From: Vicingaceae bacterium
Lineage (GTDB): Bacteria; Bacteroidota; Bacteroidia; Flavobacteriales_E; Vicingaceae
DNA: 64,000 nucleotides
Assembly (NCBI GenBank): GCA_028336925.1
Contig: JAOKVV010000005.1
Location: forward strand, 1-64,000
Direction: 5' to 3'
Position 1 is the stretch's first letter. Each line of letters begins with the position of its first letter. The notes beneath the pieces are model-generated. The model had not been told where the DNA came from. It was given only the letters and a program-made list of their open reading frames with translations, and did not search any database. Positions 55,797-64,000 of this stretch are shown one piece after another. The position numbers and the translations under genes were made by a program.

Positions 55797-57143
55797 TTGG
55801 AAGAACCACCGGAACAAATCATTCTTACGATCGCTCAAAGTGTTACGAGTCATTCATTAACAATTGAGATTATACTATCATTAGCCCTTATGGCTTTATT
55901 ATTACTTTGCTCTGCGTTAATATCAGGGTCGGAAGTAGCCTACTTTTCATTAAGTGGATCTGAGATAGACCGCCTAAAAACCTCCAAAAATAAATCGGAA
56001 ATTCGGGTGATTGAACTGCTTGAGCGTCCAAAAAGACTATTAGCAACTATTCTTATTGCGAATAACTTCATTAATGTTGGCATTGTTATTTTATCCACTT
56101 TTATTATTGATGGATTATTCACTTTCAATAATTACCAACTTAAGTTTTTTATTCAGGTTGTAGCAGTCACTTTTGTATTGCTACTAATAGGTGAAGTAAT
56201 ACCTAAAGTTTACGCAACTAGAAAAGCAGAAAAATTAGCAGGAATTATGGCAATTCCACTGTTTTATGTCCAATTATTAGTTAAGCCTATTAGTTCCATT
56301 TTAGTGCAATCAACTAACTTTATTGATAAGCGGATAAAAAAGAAAGGCCACAATATATCAGTTGGAGAGTTGTCACACGCACTAGAGCTTTCATCAGATG
56401 AAAACAGTAAGGATGAAGATCAGAAAATACTTGAGGGTATTGTAAAGTTTGGAAATACAGACGTGAAGCAGATCATGACTTCTAGAATAGATGTAGTGCC
56501 AATAGAAATTACAGCTACTTATCAAGAAGTAGTTGCAACAATATTAGACTGCGGTTACTCAAGGATTCCAGTTTACAAAGAAAATTTCGACAATATTTCC
56601 GGCGTCTTATATATTAAAGACTTACTACCACATTTAGATAATGATGATTTTGATTGGACATCCATTCTTAGAACTCCTTTCTTTGTTCCAGAAAACAAAA
56701 AAATAGATGACTTATTAAGGGAATTTCAAGGTAAAAAAATTCATTTAGCCATCGTTGTGGATGAATATGGAGGCACATCAGGAATTGTAAGTCTAGAGGA
56801 CGTATTAGAAGAGATAGTCGGAGAAATTAGTGATGAGTTTGACGATGATGATTTAGTTTACTCAAAGCTTGACGACCTAAACTATGTTTTTGAAGGCAAG
56901 ACACCGCTTAATGATCTATATCGAATACTTGAAGTAGAATCAGAAGAACTATTTGAAGAACAAAAAGGGGAATCTGAAACACTAGCAGGTTTCCTGCTTG
57001 AGCTTAAAGGTAAAATACCTAAAAAAGGAGAAAAGGTAAAATTTGAAAAATACCTATTTACCGTAGAAGCAGCAGATAAACGAAGAATTAAAAGAATTAA
57101 AGTAACAATAGAGCCCGACAACTTAATAGAGAAAAATGATTAA
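55797..57143 (+). CDS. gldE: Gliding motility-associated protein GldE
   Basis: 448 residues starting at a TTG; a nearby ATG (55782) is out of frame. The N-terminal CNNM/DUF21 membrane domain (about 20-190, GSEVAYFSLSGSEIDRLK, LIANNFINVGIVIL, GEVIPKVYATRKA) is followed by a CBS pair (VKQIMTSRIDVVPIE, IHLAIVVDEYGGTSGIVSLEDVLEEIVGEI) and a CorC/HlyC domain. This is the TlyC/CorC-like architecture; with gldD directly downstream it is GldE, needed with GldD for gliding in Flavobacterium. Its exact activity is unknown. It overlaps gldD by 8 bases. Confidence 0.92.
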   Translation: MEEPPEQIILTIAQSVTSHSLTIEIILSLALMALLLLCSALISGSEVAYFSLSGSEIDRLKTSKNKSEIRVIELLERPKRLLATILIANNFINVGIVILSTFIIDGLFTFNNYQLKFFIQVVAVTFVLLLIGEVIPKVYATRKAEKLAGIMAIPLFYVQLLVKPISSILVQSTNFIDKRIKKKGHNISVGELSHALELSSDENSKDEDQKILEGIVKFGNTDVKQIMTSRIDVVPIEITATYQEVVATILDCGYSRIPVYKENFDNISGVLYIKDLLPHLDNDDFDWTSILRTPFFVPENKKIDDLLREFQGKKIHLAIVVDEYGGTSGIVSLEDVLEEIVGEISDEFDDDDLVYSKLDDLNYVFEGKTPLNDLYRILEVESEELFEEQKGESETLAGFLLELKGKIPKKGEKVKFEKYLFTVEAADKRRIKRIKVTIEPDNLIEKND

Positions 57144-57741
57144 ACGTATTTTATTGGGATTTCTATTCGGAACAATAAGCATGGTATTTATTGGTTGCGG
57201 AGGTGATGTATTACCCAAACCAACAGGTTACTTTAGAATTGATTTACCAGAAAAGTCCTACGCAGAAATAAACGATAGTATTCCTTTTCCATTCTCATTC
57301 GAGTTACCTCAATATGCGGCAGTAAATTTAAAACGAACGAAAGAACAAACTAATTTCTTCAATGTGGACTTTCGTAAGTATGGCGCTCGGATTCATTTTA
57401 GCTATTTTCCTGTAAATGAAAATATCGCGAAACTTCTAGAAGAAAGCAGAACACTTTCTTATAAACACACTGAGAAGGCTCAGGAAATAAATGAAGAATT
57501 AATTATTAACCCTGACGAAAGCGTTTTCGGAACATACTATTCAATTGCCGGAAACGCAGCATCATCAGACCAGTTTTTTATCACTGATAGCAGCAATCAC
57601 TTTTTAAGAGGGGCCTTATATTTTAACGTAGCACCAAACCCCGACTCAATTGGCCCAGTAAGTGATTTTATCAAGAAAGATATCGTTCATTTAATAGAAA
57701 CGTTTAGCTGGAAAAATTATTCAGCTAATTCGGGAGAATAA
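57136..57741 (+). CDS. gldD: Gliding motility lipoprotein GldD
   Basis: 201 residues. The signal peptide ends at MVFIGC, giving a lipoprotein; the mature part opens LPKPTGYFRIDLPEKSY, which is characteristic of GldD. Required for gliding in Flavobacterium; its molecular activity is unknown. The start overlaps gldE by 8 bases, and the end overlaps ctaA (minus strand) by 25 bases. Confidence 0.92.
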   Translation: MIKRILLGFLFGTISMVFIGCGGDVLPKPTGYFRIDLPEKSYAEINDSIPFPFSFELPQYAAVNLKRTKEQTNFFNVDFRKYGARIHFSYFPVNENIAKLLEESRTLSYKHTEKAQEINEELIINPDESVFGTYYSIAGNAASSDQFFITDSSNHFLRGALYFNVAPNPDSIGPVSDFIKKDIVHLIETFSWKNYSANSGE

Positions 57742-58751
57742 GTAAATCTGTGTAATACAAAAACTACCGAACCTAACAACATCAGTGCTCCAATTTGGTG
57801 AAGCACTCCTAACCATACAGGAACTCCTAATAGAAGAGTAATAATTCCTAAAACGAATTGAACAGATACCATTCCAATCAAAAACTTCATTCCTCCCCGT
57901 TGTGACACATTGGTCTTCTCTTTTCTAGCTTTTACTGCCAAATAAATTACCAACCCAACCACAGCATAAGCCATGTAACGGTGAATAAATTGAACACCTG
58001 CAAGGCCTTCCACAAAATTCATCCATAATGGAGTCATTGCAGTAACTGCATCAGCTACTAACTGGTCACCCATAAGTGGCCAAGTGTTGTATACTTTCCC
58101 GGCATTTAACCCAGCTACAAAAGCACCCCAAACAATTTGAACAACAGTAATGAGTAATAAAACAGTAGCGCCTGCTTTTAGGGATTTGAATGCTCCTTTT
58201 ACCCGTTTAGGATACATCAAACCCAAAGCCACCCAAAGGGTATAGGCAAATGTTAAAAAAGCGGTAGTCAAGTGCATAGCTAACCTAAAGTGACTAACAT
58301 CAGGATCTTTATTTAACCCACTTTTTACCATGTACCAACCCAAAAAGCCTTGAAATCCGCCCATAAATAGCAGCAGTAAAAGTTTTGGCAAAAGCTCTTT
58401 GCTGATCATTTTTTTAAATAGAAAATAAATAAAAGGAATGATGAATACTAACCCAACCAATCGGCCAAGTACTCGGTGCAAGTATTCCCAAAAGAAAATA
58501 GGTTTAAATTCTTCGAGCGTAAAATGATAGTTGACCATTTGATATTCAGGAAACTGCTTATACTTTTCAAAAGCAATTAACCATTCAGCCTCATTTAATG
58601 GGGGAATACTTCCCATAATTAGGTTCCACTCCACCATGGATAATCCTGAATTGGTGAGTCGAGTAATACCGCCAACCAGTACCATTATAAATATTAATAA
58701 ACAACCTGTAAGTAACCAATAGATAACTGGTCGATTAGAATTTACTTGCAT
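57717..58751 (-). CDS. ctaA: Haem A synthase
   Basis: 344 residues from ATG 58751; the track adds 13 residues. Eight membrane helices in two four-helix halves. Seen: MVLVGGITRLTNSGLSMVEWN at helix 1 and haem-ligand histidines in FFWEYLHRVLGRLVG and QFIHRYMAY. No paired loop cysteines, so it is the proteobacterial-type form. It makes haem A from haem O for the aa3 oxidase. Neither ctaB nor coxC is next to it, so the genes for oxidase maturation are scattered. Confidence 0.94.
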   Translation of the reverse strand: MQVNSNRPVIYWLLTGCLLIFIMVLVGGITRLTNSGLSMVEWNLIMGSIPPLNEAEWLIAFEKYKQFPEYQMVNYHFTLEEFKPIFFWEYLHRVLGRLVGLVFIIPFIYFLFKKMISKELLPKLLLLLFMGGFQGFLGWYMVKSGLNKDPDVSHFRLAMHLTTAFLTFAYTLWVALGLMYPKRVKGAFKSLKAGATVLLLITVVQIVWGAFVAGLNAGKVYNTWPLMGDQLVADAVTAMTPLWMNFVEGLAGVQFIHRYMAYAVVGLVIYLAVKARKEKTNVSQRGGMKFLIGMVSVQFVLGIITLLLGVPVWLGVLHQIGALMLLGSVVFVLHRFTYSPELAE

Positions 58752-58817
58752 CTTATATTTTTTTGTAAAATTAATAAAGAAACAAGTCAAGCAAGTGAAT
58801 GTTTGACCATAAATGGC

Positions 58818-59057
58818 CTAAAATGCCGACATAAAATAGGTAATAATATCAGGGAGTGATATACTTGGTGAGCTAGAAGATGATTTTGCAATTTCTTTTT
58901 CTTTCTGATAATCTTTTGACTCAAACTTTATTTCTGATTGAGCATCATCAGTGTCTTTAGATAGGCTTTTAGTTTTTGCGTGGTCAACACAAGAAGTCAT
59001 TTCAATAGCAAAGCCAAAAGCAATAAGAAATACAGAAAAAATTAATCGATTTCGCAT
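58818..59057 (-). CDS. Small putative lipoprotein (79 aa)
   Basis: 79 residues: signal peptide MRNRLIFSVFLIAFGFAIEMTSC with a weak lipobox, then a Lys/Asp/Glu/Ser-rich polar stretch ending in a hydrophobic SLPDIITYFMSAF. No family recognised. It lies 66 bases upstream of ctaA on the same strand, so the two may be co-transcribed. Confidence 0.5.
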   Translation of the reverse strand: MRNRLIFSVFLIAFGFAIEMTSCVDHAKTKSLSKDTDDAQSEIKFESKDYQKEKEIAKSSSSSPSISLPDIITYFMSAF

Positions 59058-59138
59058 GACGACTATTTTGTAATTAGGATTAAATCAAAGGTATTAAAAA
59101 AGATCATACAATTAGAGTAGCAGGAAAACTATTCAGCT

Positions 59139-59146
59139 TACCTTTG
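59139..59146 (+). promoter_or_regulatory. Likely -7 element for the EamA transporter gene
   Basis: TACCTTTG matches TAnnTTTG exactly and lies 7 bases before the ATG at 59154, implying a leaderless or near-leaderless mRNA. The nearest -33-like trimer (TTA at 59112) is at imperfect spacing. Confidence 0.4.
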
Positions 59147-59153
59147 CCGCCTT

Positions 59154-60086
59154 ATGAAATTCTTCGACTTAGACAAACCAGCCATTCAATGGCTCCTTTT
59201 GTTATTACTTGCATTTGTATGGGGCAGCTCATTCATATTAATGAAGAGAGGACTTGAAAGTTTTAATAATTTACAAGTAGCCTCACTCAGAATTGTAATT
59301 GCGTATTTATTTTTACTGCCAGTTGCGATTAAAAACATCCGAAAAATAAAAGGAAAATATTGGGGCTATCTCATAATAGCAGGTCTATTAGGAAATGGAA
59401 TTCCTGCATTTTTATTCACCACAGCACAAACAGAAATTAGTAGTTCATTAACAGGAATGCTAAACAGCCTCGTTCCTCTTTTTACCGTATTGGTTGGATT
59501 AATTGGGTTTGGCTTAAAACTGCGGATCCGACGTTTTGCGGGTGTATTGTTAGGATTAGCTGGTGCAATCGGTCTGCTTTCTGTACAAGGATTTGATGTA
59601 GGAAATGGAAATCAAGCTTATGCATTACTTGTAGTGTTGGCCACGATATGCTATGCTACCAATATCAACTTTATAAAGACTTATTTGGGTCCAATCAACT
59701 CAATGGATATTACAGCCTTTGGGTTTTTCTTCTTGGGCCCTCCAACACTGATCTATTTATTCATGAGTGATTTTTCGACGATATTAAAAACTGATCCAGC
59801 TGCTTATCAAAATCTATTTTACATTGCATTGCTTTCCATTTTTGGAACAGCATTGGCAGTAATTCTATTTAATATATTGATCAAAAAAGTATCTGCAATT
59901 TATGCTTCTTCGGTAACCTACATTATCCCTGTATTTGCATTGATGTGGGGTTTTATAGATGGAGAAGTGATAAAAGGGATGCACATTCTCTGGATAACTA
60001 TTATTTTATCAGGCATTTACATTGTCAATAGAGAGAACTTAAAATTGAGTAAAAAGCAGAAGAAAGCTTCACTTAAAGTAGATTAA
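59154..60086 (+). CDS. EamA/DMT-family transporter
   Basis: 310 residues with about ten membrane helices in two EamA repeats. Typical features are LLLLAFVWGSSFILMKRGLESF at the start, the GNGIPAFLFTTAQ segment and the second-repeat end SAIYASSVTYIIPVFALMWGF. It exports or imports a small metabolite; the substrate cannot be told. A single gene between ctaA's divergent group and rplU. Confidence 0.9.
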   Translation: MKFFDLDKPAIQWLLLLLLAFVWGSSFILMKRGLESFNNLQVASLRIVIAYLFLLPVAIKNIRKIKGKYWGYLIIAGLLGNGIPAFLFTTAQTEISSSLTGMLNSLVPLFTVLVGLIGFGLKLRIRRFAGVLLGLAGAIGLLSVQGFDVGNGNQAYALLVVLATICYATNINFIKTYLGPINSMDITAFGFFFLGPPTLIYLFMSDFSTILKTDPAAYQNLFYIALLSIFGTALAVILFNILIKKVSAIYASSVTYIIPVFALMWGFIDGEVIKGMHILWITIILSGIYIVNRENLKLSKKQKKASLKVD

Positions 60087-60094
60087 ATAAAGAA

Positions 60095-60124
60095 TTGTTT
60101 CTTAGAATTTTATTTGTACTTTTG
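60095..60124 (+). promoter_or_regulatory. Promoter of rplU-rpmA
   Basis: TTG at 60095-60097, exactly 19 bases, then TACTTTTG at 60117-60124: a full match to the Bacteroidota sigma-A promoter (TTG-N19-TAnnTTTG). The rplU ATG is 38 bases further on. Confidence 0.7.
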
Positions 60125-60161
60125 CTCACCAAATTTTTATTAACAAATAAAGCTGTATAAG

Positions 60162-60614
60162 ATGTACGCAATCGTAGAGATAGCAGGGCAACAATACAAA
60201 GTAGAAAAAGATCAGCAGATTTTTGTTCATCGTTTAGAAGGCGAAGAAGGCTCAAAAGTTGAGTTTTCAAACGTTCTTTTAACGGATGATGGCAAAAAAG
60301 TATCTGTTGGCGCCCCAGCTGTAGAAGGTGTATCAGTATCTGCAAAGATTATTGAGCACCTTAAGGGAGATAAAGTTATCGCCTTTAAAAAGAAGAGAAG
60401 AAAAGGTTTTAGAAAAAAGACAGGTTTCCGCCAGTCATTGACTAAAATCCAAATTGAAGCTATTGGAGCTAGAACTGCTAAAAAAGCAGCACCAAAAAAA
60501 GAAGCCAAAGAAAAAGTAGCAGCTGAAAAGCCAGCAACTGAAGCTAAAAAAGCGGCACCAAAAGCAGCACCAAAGAAAACAACTGCTAAAAAAGCAGATG
60601 ATTCAGAAAAATAG
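60162..60614 (+). CDS. rplU: 50S ribosomal protein L21 with Lys/Ala-rich tail
   Basis: 150 residues. The normal L21 fold spans about 1-103 (MYAIVEIAGQQYKVEKDQ, GDKVIAFKKKRRKGFRKKTGFRQSLTKIQI). A further ~47 residues form a histone-H1-like tail of Lys, Ala and Pro (AKKAAPKKEAKEK, APKAAPKKTTAKK) not found in the enterobacterial protein. The tail is probably disordered and may touch rRNA or nucleic acid. Followed by rpmA after 28 bases. Confidence 0.96.
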   Translation: MYAIVEIAGQQYKVEKDQQIFVHRLEGEEGSKVEFSNVLLTDDGKKVSVGAPAVEGVSVSAKIIEHLKGDKVIAFKKKRRKGFRKKTGFRQSLTKIQIEAIGARTAKKAAPKKEAKEKVAAEKPATEAKKAAPKAAPKKTTAKKADDSEK

Positions 60615-60642
60615 TACGAACCGATAAAAATTTCAAAACGTC

Positions 60643-60906
60643 ATGGCACATAAGAAAGGGGTAGGTAGTTCGAAAAACGGAAGAGATTCAGAAAGTAAAC
60701 GATTAGGTGTAAAAGTATTCGGTGGGCAATTTGCTCAAGCGGGTAACATTATCGTTAGACAAAGAGGAACAAAACATAATCCAGGAAACAATGTAGGTAT
60801 TGGTAAAGACCATACTTTATTTGCTCTTAAGGATGGTTTAGTAGTGTTCAAAACCAAGTCAAACGACAAATCATACGTTTCTGTTGATACCGAAGGTTTC
60901 GAATAG
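60643..60906 (+). CDS. rpmA: 50S ribosomal protein L27
   Basis: 87 residues. Starts [24 protein letters not shown], the ordinary uncleaved L27 N-terminus that reaches the peptidyl transferase centre; the Firmicutes-type cleavable leader is absent. [29 protein letters not shown] is the family signature. A strong terminator follows. Confidence 0.98.
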   Translation: MAHKKGVGSSKNGRDSESKRLGVKVFGGQFAQAGNIIVRQRGTKHNPGNNVGIGKDHTLFALKDGLVVFKTKSNDKSYVSVDTEGFE

Positions 60907-60925
60907 TATCTACATACGATTTATA

Positions 60926-60960
60926 AAACTCCTCTCGGCTTTGCTTAGAGGAGTTTTTTT
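60926..60960 (+). terminator. Terminator of rplU-rpmA
   Basis: AAACTCCTCT/AGAGGAGTTT with a loop of about 9-11 nt, then TTTT. Confidence 0.9.
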
Positions 60961-61162
60961 TGGCCTAAAACTTTAATGATGAAAACGCCGTCATCCGATA
61001 AAAGCATGACAAATTAAATACACCACAAAATGTATCTAAATTATAATCAAACATGTATCTTTAAAAATAAAATCACAATCTAATTGATAGGAATAGAGTT
61101 TATTTTTTTGATTTAGATTTTTCATTTTTTTGTCCGCCAAAAAAACGAAACAAAAAAAACTC

Positions 61163-61294
61163 GTCCTTTGAATTTTTCTTTCCTCCAAATTTTATAAACC
61201 CTAAGTTCAGCCGGGTGATCTCCAATCACAGATTGGAGTTTCCCGGTTTCCCTAAGGATTTATTTCATTTTCCGAAACAAAAAATTCAAGGGAC
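61163..61294. repeat. Long imperfect palindrome (repeat or structured RNA candidate)
   Basis: Nested, symmetric arms are visible: GTCCTTTGAATTTTT (61163) with AAAAATTCAAGGGAC (61280), one G-U; TAAACCCTAAG (61195) with CTAAGGATTTA (61252), two mismatches; CCGGG (61211) with CCCGG (61242); and a perfect CTCCAATC-ACA-GATTGGAG core. The gaps between outer and middle arms are 17 bases on both sides. This could be a MITE or REP-like repeat, or a folded RNA. Confidence 0.6.
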
Positions 61295-61470
61295 AATATC
61301 AAAAGTAGCATTCGTTTTCAATTCCTAAATTTTTAATTGAACAGCACTAAGATGAAATGATTATTAAGCAATTCCATTCATTTTTTTGAGCACATTCTAA
61401 TTGCACTTCTGGCCAGCTTTTTTCGGCAATGAAAATGTGTATTCCTAAATAATAATCGAATGCAGCTTAG

Positions 61471-61478
61471 TATCTTTG
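61471..61478 (+). promoter_or_regulatory. Likely -7 element for serS
   Basis: TATCTTTG matches TAnnTTTG, 25 bases before the serS ATG. The -33 box is not clear. Confidence 0.4.
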
Positions 61479-61503
61479 TTTATTCGAATTGACAATTAAT
61501 ACC

Positions 61504-62772
61504 ATGTTACAACTACCATTTATAAAAGAAAATAAAGCCTTAATCGTAGAACGATATAAAAAGAGAAATCTAGAGGCTAGAGAAACTTTGGATCAAGTTA
61601 TTGAAAAAGATAATGATCGAGTGAAAACTCAGCAAGCATTAGATCAGCAGTTAGCTGAATCCAACAAGCTCGCTAAAGAAATAGGCGATCTTTTTAAAAG
61701 TGGTAGAGCATCGGAAGCGAATGAGTTAAAAGAAAAAACAGCCCAGCTTAAAGAAAGTAGTGCAGCACTGAAAGATAAATTAGCTGAAATAGAAGAATCG
61801 CTAAAACAACTGCTTTACTTATTACCAAACGTACCGAATGAAATAGTTCCACAAGGTAAAAGCGATGCAGATAATAAAATTATTGAAGAAAAAGGTAGTG
61901 TACCTAACTTTGGGTTTACAGCTTTGCCTCATTGGGATTTGGCTAAAAAATATGACCTAATCGACTTTGAAACTGGTGTAAAAATAACCGGTGCAGGATT
62001 TCCAATTTATAAAGGAAAGGGCGCCATTTTACAGCGTGCATTGATTAACTTCTTTTTAGATGAGGCAAGAGATGCAGGGTACGAAGAAGTAATTCCTCCG
62101 CATTTAGTTAATGAAGCTTCAGGTTATGGAACAGGACAACTTCCTGATAAAGAAGGTCAAATGTATCATGTAGGGGTTGATGATTTATACTTAATTCCTA
62201 CGGCTGAAGTTCCAGTAACCAATATTTATAGAGATGTAATTTTAAAGGAAAGCGATTTCCCGATAAAAAACACGGCTTATACGCCATGTTTTAGACGTGA
62301 GGCAGGTTCTTATGGCAAGGATGTAAGAGGATTAAATAGATTACACCAATTTGATAAAGTAGAAATTGTACAAATTCAGCATCCTGATAAATCTTATGAA
62401 GCACTAGATCAAATGGTAGCTCACGTAAAAGGCTTGCTTGATAAATTAGGATTACCTTATCGTGTAGCACTATTATGCGGTGGTGACTTAGGATTTACAT
62501 CTGTGCTAACTTACGATATGGAAGTGTATTCTGCAGCGCAAGAAAAGTGGTTAGAAGTAAGTTCTATCTCCAACTTTGAAACCTTTCAAGCAAATAGACT
62601 GAAGCTAAGATTTAAAAACGGTGATGGCAAAACAGAATTGGCACACACCTTAAACGGCAGCGCATTAGCGTTACCACGTATTTTAGCCGCATTACTTGAA
62701 AACTATCAAACCGAGGACGGAATAGCGATTCCTGAAGTATTAGTACCTTACACCAGATTTAATAAAATATAA
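61504..62772 (+). CDS. serS: Serine-tRNA ligase
   Basis: 422 residues from ATG 61504 (MLQLPFIKENKALIVERYKKRN); the TTG five codons earlier in the track is not needed. An N-terminal antiparallel coiled coil (about 30-105) binds the long variable arm of tRNA-Ser, followed by the class II core: motif 2 in TPCFRREAGSYGKDVRGLNRLHQFDKVE and motif 3 in NGSALALPRILAALLENYQ. Also charges tRNA-Sec where present. It heads a three-gene unit with the next two genes. Confidence 0.97.
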   Translation: MLQLPFIKENKALIVERYKKRNLEARETLDQVIEKDNDRVKTQQALDQQLAESNKLAKEIGDLFKSGRASEANELKEKTAQLKESSAALKDKLAEIEESLKQLLYLLPNVPNEIVPQGKSDADNKIIEEKGSVPNFGFTALPHWDLAKKYDLIDFETGVKITGAGFPIYKGKGAILQRALINFFLDEARDAGYEEVIPPHLVNEASGYGTGQLPDKEGQMYHVGVDDLYLIPTAEVPVTNIYRDVILKESDFPIKNTAYTPCFRREAGSYGKDVRGLNRLHQFDKVEIVQIQHPDKSYEALDQMVAHVKGLLDKLGLPYRVALLCGGDLGFTSVLTYDMEVYSAAQEKWLEVSSISNFETFQANRLKLRFKNGDGKTELAHTLNGSALALPRILAALLENYQTEDGIAIPEVLVPYTRFNKI

Positions 62773-62774
62773 GG

Positions 62775-63344
62775 ATGAAAAACGTAAAACAACTTCTTTA
62801 TTCAATCGGAATTGTTGGATTACTATCAGGTTGCTTATCGGAAGAAGATAAAGTAAATATCGAAAAAGTAGACCAACTAATTGCTGATACTCAAGAACAG
62901 CTAACCGCTTTAGAAGCCACTAATTATGAAGCCATCTTAGTTCATCATGATACGCTATTTTCTAATTTAGGGCTACTTGGTAGAAACTTAGAAGACACTG
63001 TAAGCAAACGATTATTGGTGATGCTTGGTGACTATAGAGGAATGCGAAAGGTGTATGCAAAGTATAAAAAATCCTATCCTGAATTATTAGCTGCTACAAA
63101 AACGGAAATAGAGCAATTGGAATCGCTGAAGAAGGACATTGAAAACGATATCGTAAAAGAGGATAAGTTTGAAAAGTATTATCAGCTAGAGCAAAATAAT
63201 GTAAATACGATTATCGACAAAGTAGGCCAAATAACTGTAAAAATTAATCGAGCTGAAGAGCTTTATAAAGATTATGCGCCTTCTGTAGATTCATTAAGCG
63301 TGGTAGTTAGAGAAAAGATTAAAGCTAAGAAAGCTACTCAGTGA
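62775..63344 (+). CDS. Lipoprotein with coiled-coil character, function unknown
   Basis: 189 residues. Signal peptide MKNVKQLLYSIGIVGLLSGC with a good lipobox; the mature protein is nearly all helical and charged (VDQLIADTQEQLTALE, KTEIEQLESLKKDIEN), suggesting coiled coils. It begins 2 bases after serS, and its stop overlaps the next GTG start by 4 bases. No family is recognised; it probably works with the following secreted TPR protein. Confidence 0.7.
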   Translation: MKNVKQLLYSIGIVGLLSGCLSEEDKVNIEKVDQLIADTQEQLTALEATNYEAILVHHDTLFSNLGLLGRNLEDTVSKRLLVMLGDYRGMRKVYAKYKKSYPELLAATKTEIEQLESLKKDIENDIVKEDKFEKYYQLEQNNVNTIIDKVGQITVKINRAEELYKDYAPSVDSLSVVVREKIKAKKATQ

Positions 63345-64000
63345 TCAAAAGAAAACATAACATACTTAAAAGCATCATCAGAACTGTACTAGTTTTGGCG
63401 ATGCTTTTGCCTTTTTTGGTATCTGCTCAGAATACGGTAGAAACTGATTTAAAACTAGCTGACCAATTTTATGAAAATAATGAGGTAGAAAAAGCGCTTT
63501 CAATTTATGAGGAGATTTATGAAAAAACATCGTTTTTTAATACCTATAAGCGCATACTAGAAATTTATATTGAACAGAAAGACTTTAAAAAAGCAGAAGA
63601 TTTAGTAAAAAAACGCATCAAATCACGAAAAGACAGCTACCGCTATTACGTAGACTTAGGATTAGTTTATAGAGAGGAAGGAGATGAAAAAAAGGCGGGA
63701 AAAAGTTTTGAAGATGCCATAAAAGAAGTTACACCTGCACAAAGCTATTACATTACCTTGGCCAATGATTTTGCTGCTGTTAATGAGTATGATTACGCCA
63801 TAGAAGTTTATAAAAATGCCCAACGAACTACGGGAAAAGATCTTCAATATAATTTTCAGCTCGCTAATATGTACGGTAGAAAAGGCGAAATAGCTGCCAT
63901 GATTAATGAATACATGGATATTCTTGCTGAAAATGAAAGCTATATACAAAGTATTCAAAATGTGCTTCAAACTATTTTAAATCCTAATCCTAATGGAGAA
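63341..64000 (+). CDS. Secreted TPR protein (3' partial, not in the ORF track)
   Basis: An open frame runs from GTG 63341 to the window end (220 residues seen). Translation gives a basic start and signal peptide (MIKRKHNILKSIIRTVLVL, then ...PFLVSAQ), followed by TPR-like helical repeats: LKLADQFYENNEVEKALSIYEEIYE, FKKAEDLVKKRI, VYREEGDEKKAGKSFEDAIKE, EYDYAIEVYKNAQR. It is missing from the track because no stop falls in the window. The GTGA overlap with the lipoprotein gene indicates coupled translation. The minus-strand ORF 63662-63970 is a shadow of it. Confidence 0.85.
   Translation, partial: MIKRKHNILKSIIRTVLVLAMLLPFLVSAQNTVETDLKLADQFYENNEVEKALSIYEEIYEKTSFFNTYKRILEIYIEQKDFKKAEDLVKKRIKSRKDSYRYYVDLGLVYREEGDEKKAGKSFEDAIKEVTPAQSYYITLANDFAAVNEYDYAIEVYKNAQRTTGKDLQYNFQLANMYGRKGEIAAMINEYMDILAENESYIQSIQNVLQTILNPNPNGE

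Larger units (their letters stand above)
60961..61488. other. Gene-free interval between rpmA and serS
   Basis: About 530 bases with no plausible ORF. It holds the palindromic element listed separately (61163-61294), A-rich runs just before it (CCGCCAAAAAAACGAAACAA), two copies of ATTCCTAAAT (61320 and 61440 regions) and a TAnnTTTG element before serS. Confidence 0.7.

Noticed and set aside
63662-63970. Minus-strand ORF of 102 residues at the window end
   Set aside because: It is a shadow of the plus-strand TPR gene, which is coupled to the preceding lipoprotein gene and has clear repeats.

Overview
The window is low-GC DNA from a gliding, aerobic member of the Bacteroidota (Flavobacteriales or Cytophagales type; I cannot place it more precisely). 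This rests on alternative complex III (ActA-F) joined to cytochrome aa3 genes, the order mutY-ssb-gldE-gldD, several proteins ending in type IX secretion (T9SS) type A sorting domains, promoters of the TTG-N19-TAnnTTTG kind, and frequent TTG/GTG starts. It is almost entirely core chromosome. I see no insertion sequence, prophage, CRISPR array or rRNA operon.

Layout. 1-6.5 kb (+): a secreted Omp28-type T9SS protein (5' end outside the window), a TlpA thioredoxin, a DUF6029 protein, an Omp28-like lipoprotein, a beta-barrel protein, flavin prenyltransferase UbiX and a small ORF. 6.5-20.3 kb (-): queG, ruvB and an outer-membrane protein, then the respiratory operon actABCDEF-coxB-coxA, ended by a terminator. 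20.6-28.2 kb: a SPOR protein (+), a PorE-like OmpA protein with queE (-), tRNA-Pro(GGG), trxB (+) and a large modular T9SS protein (+). 28.3-36.9 kb (-): recJ, rlpA and a haem operon (hemA-hemC fused in one ORF, then hemD, hemB, hemL, hemE) that runs from glutamyl-tRNA to coproporphyrinogen III. 37.2-44.2 kb (+): a class II (B12-dependent) ribonucleotide reductase, a small lipoprotein, feoA-feoB-SprT-like metalloprotease, and a mannose-1-phosphate guanylyltransferase. 44.3-54 kb: a YCF48-like lipoprotein, fumC, a tiny membrane protein, arsC, prfB (with its programmed frameshift), recX, an MFS transporter, RNase G, a 30-residue COX24/mS38-like peptide, a TPR protein and HU. 54.2-64 kb: mutY, ssb, gldE, gldD, haem A synthase, an EamA transporter, rplU-rpmA, an intergenic stretch with a long palindrome, serS, a lipoprotein and a TPR protein cut by the window end.

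How the parts fit together. Haem biosynthesis, haem A synthase, iron uptake (Feo) and ACIII-aa3 supply and make up the aerobic respiratory chain. Omp28-like proteins, TlpA, the PorE-like anchor and GldD/GldE belong to cell-surface and secretion biology. Most genes sit in tight operons whose stop and start codons overlap by 1, 4 or 8 bases.

The most notable items are the single-ORF HemA-HemC fusion; two matching 19-bp dyads (TTTAGA-N5-TCTAAA) before feoA and before the mannose-1-phosphate guanylyltransferase gene; an RF2 frameshift site whose SD-like element is intact in a phylum that rarely uses Shine-Dalgarno pairing; an imperfect palindrome of about 130 bp upstream of serS; and several conserved-looking micro-ORFs absent from the ORF track. 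I found no convincing entirely new multi-gene system.
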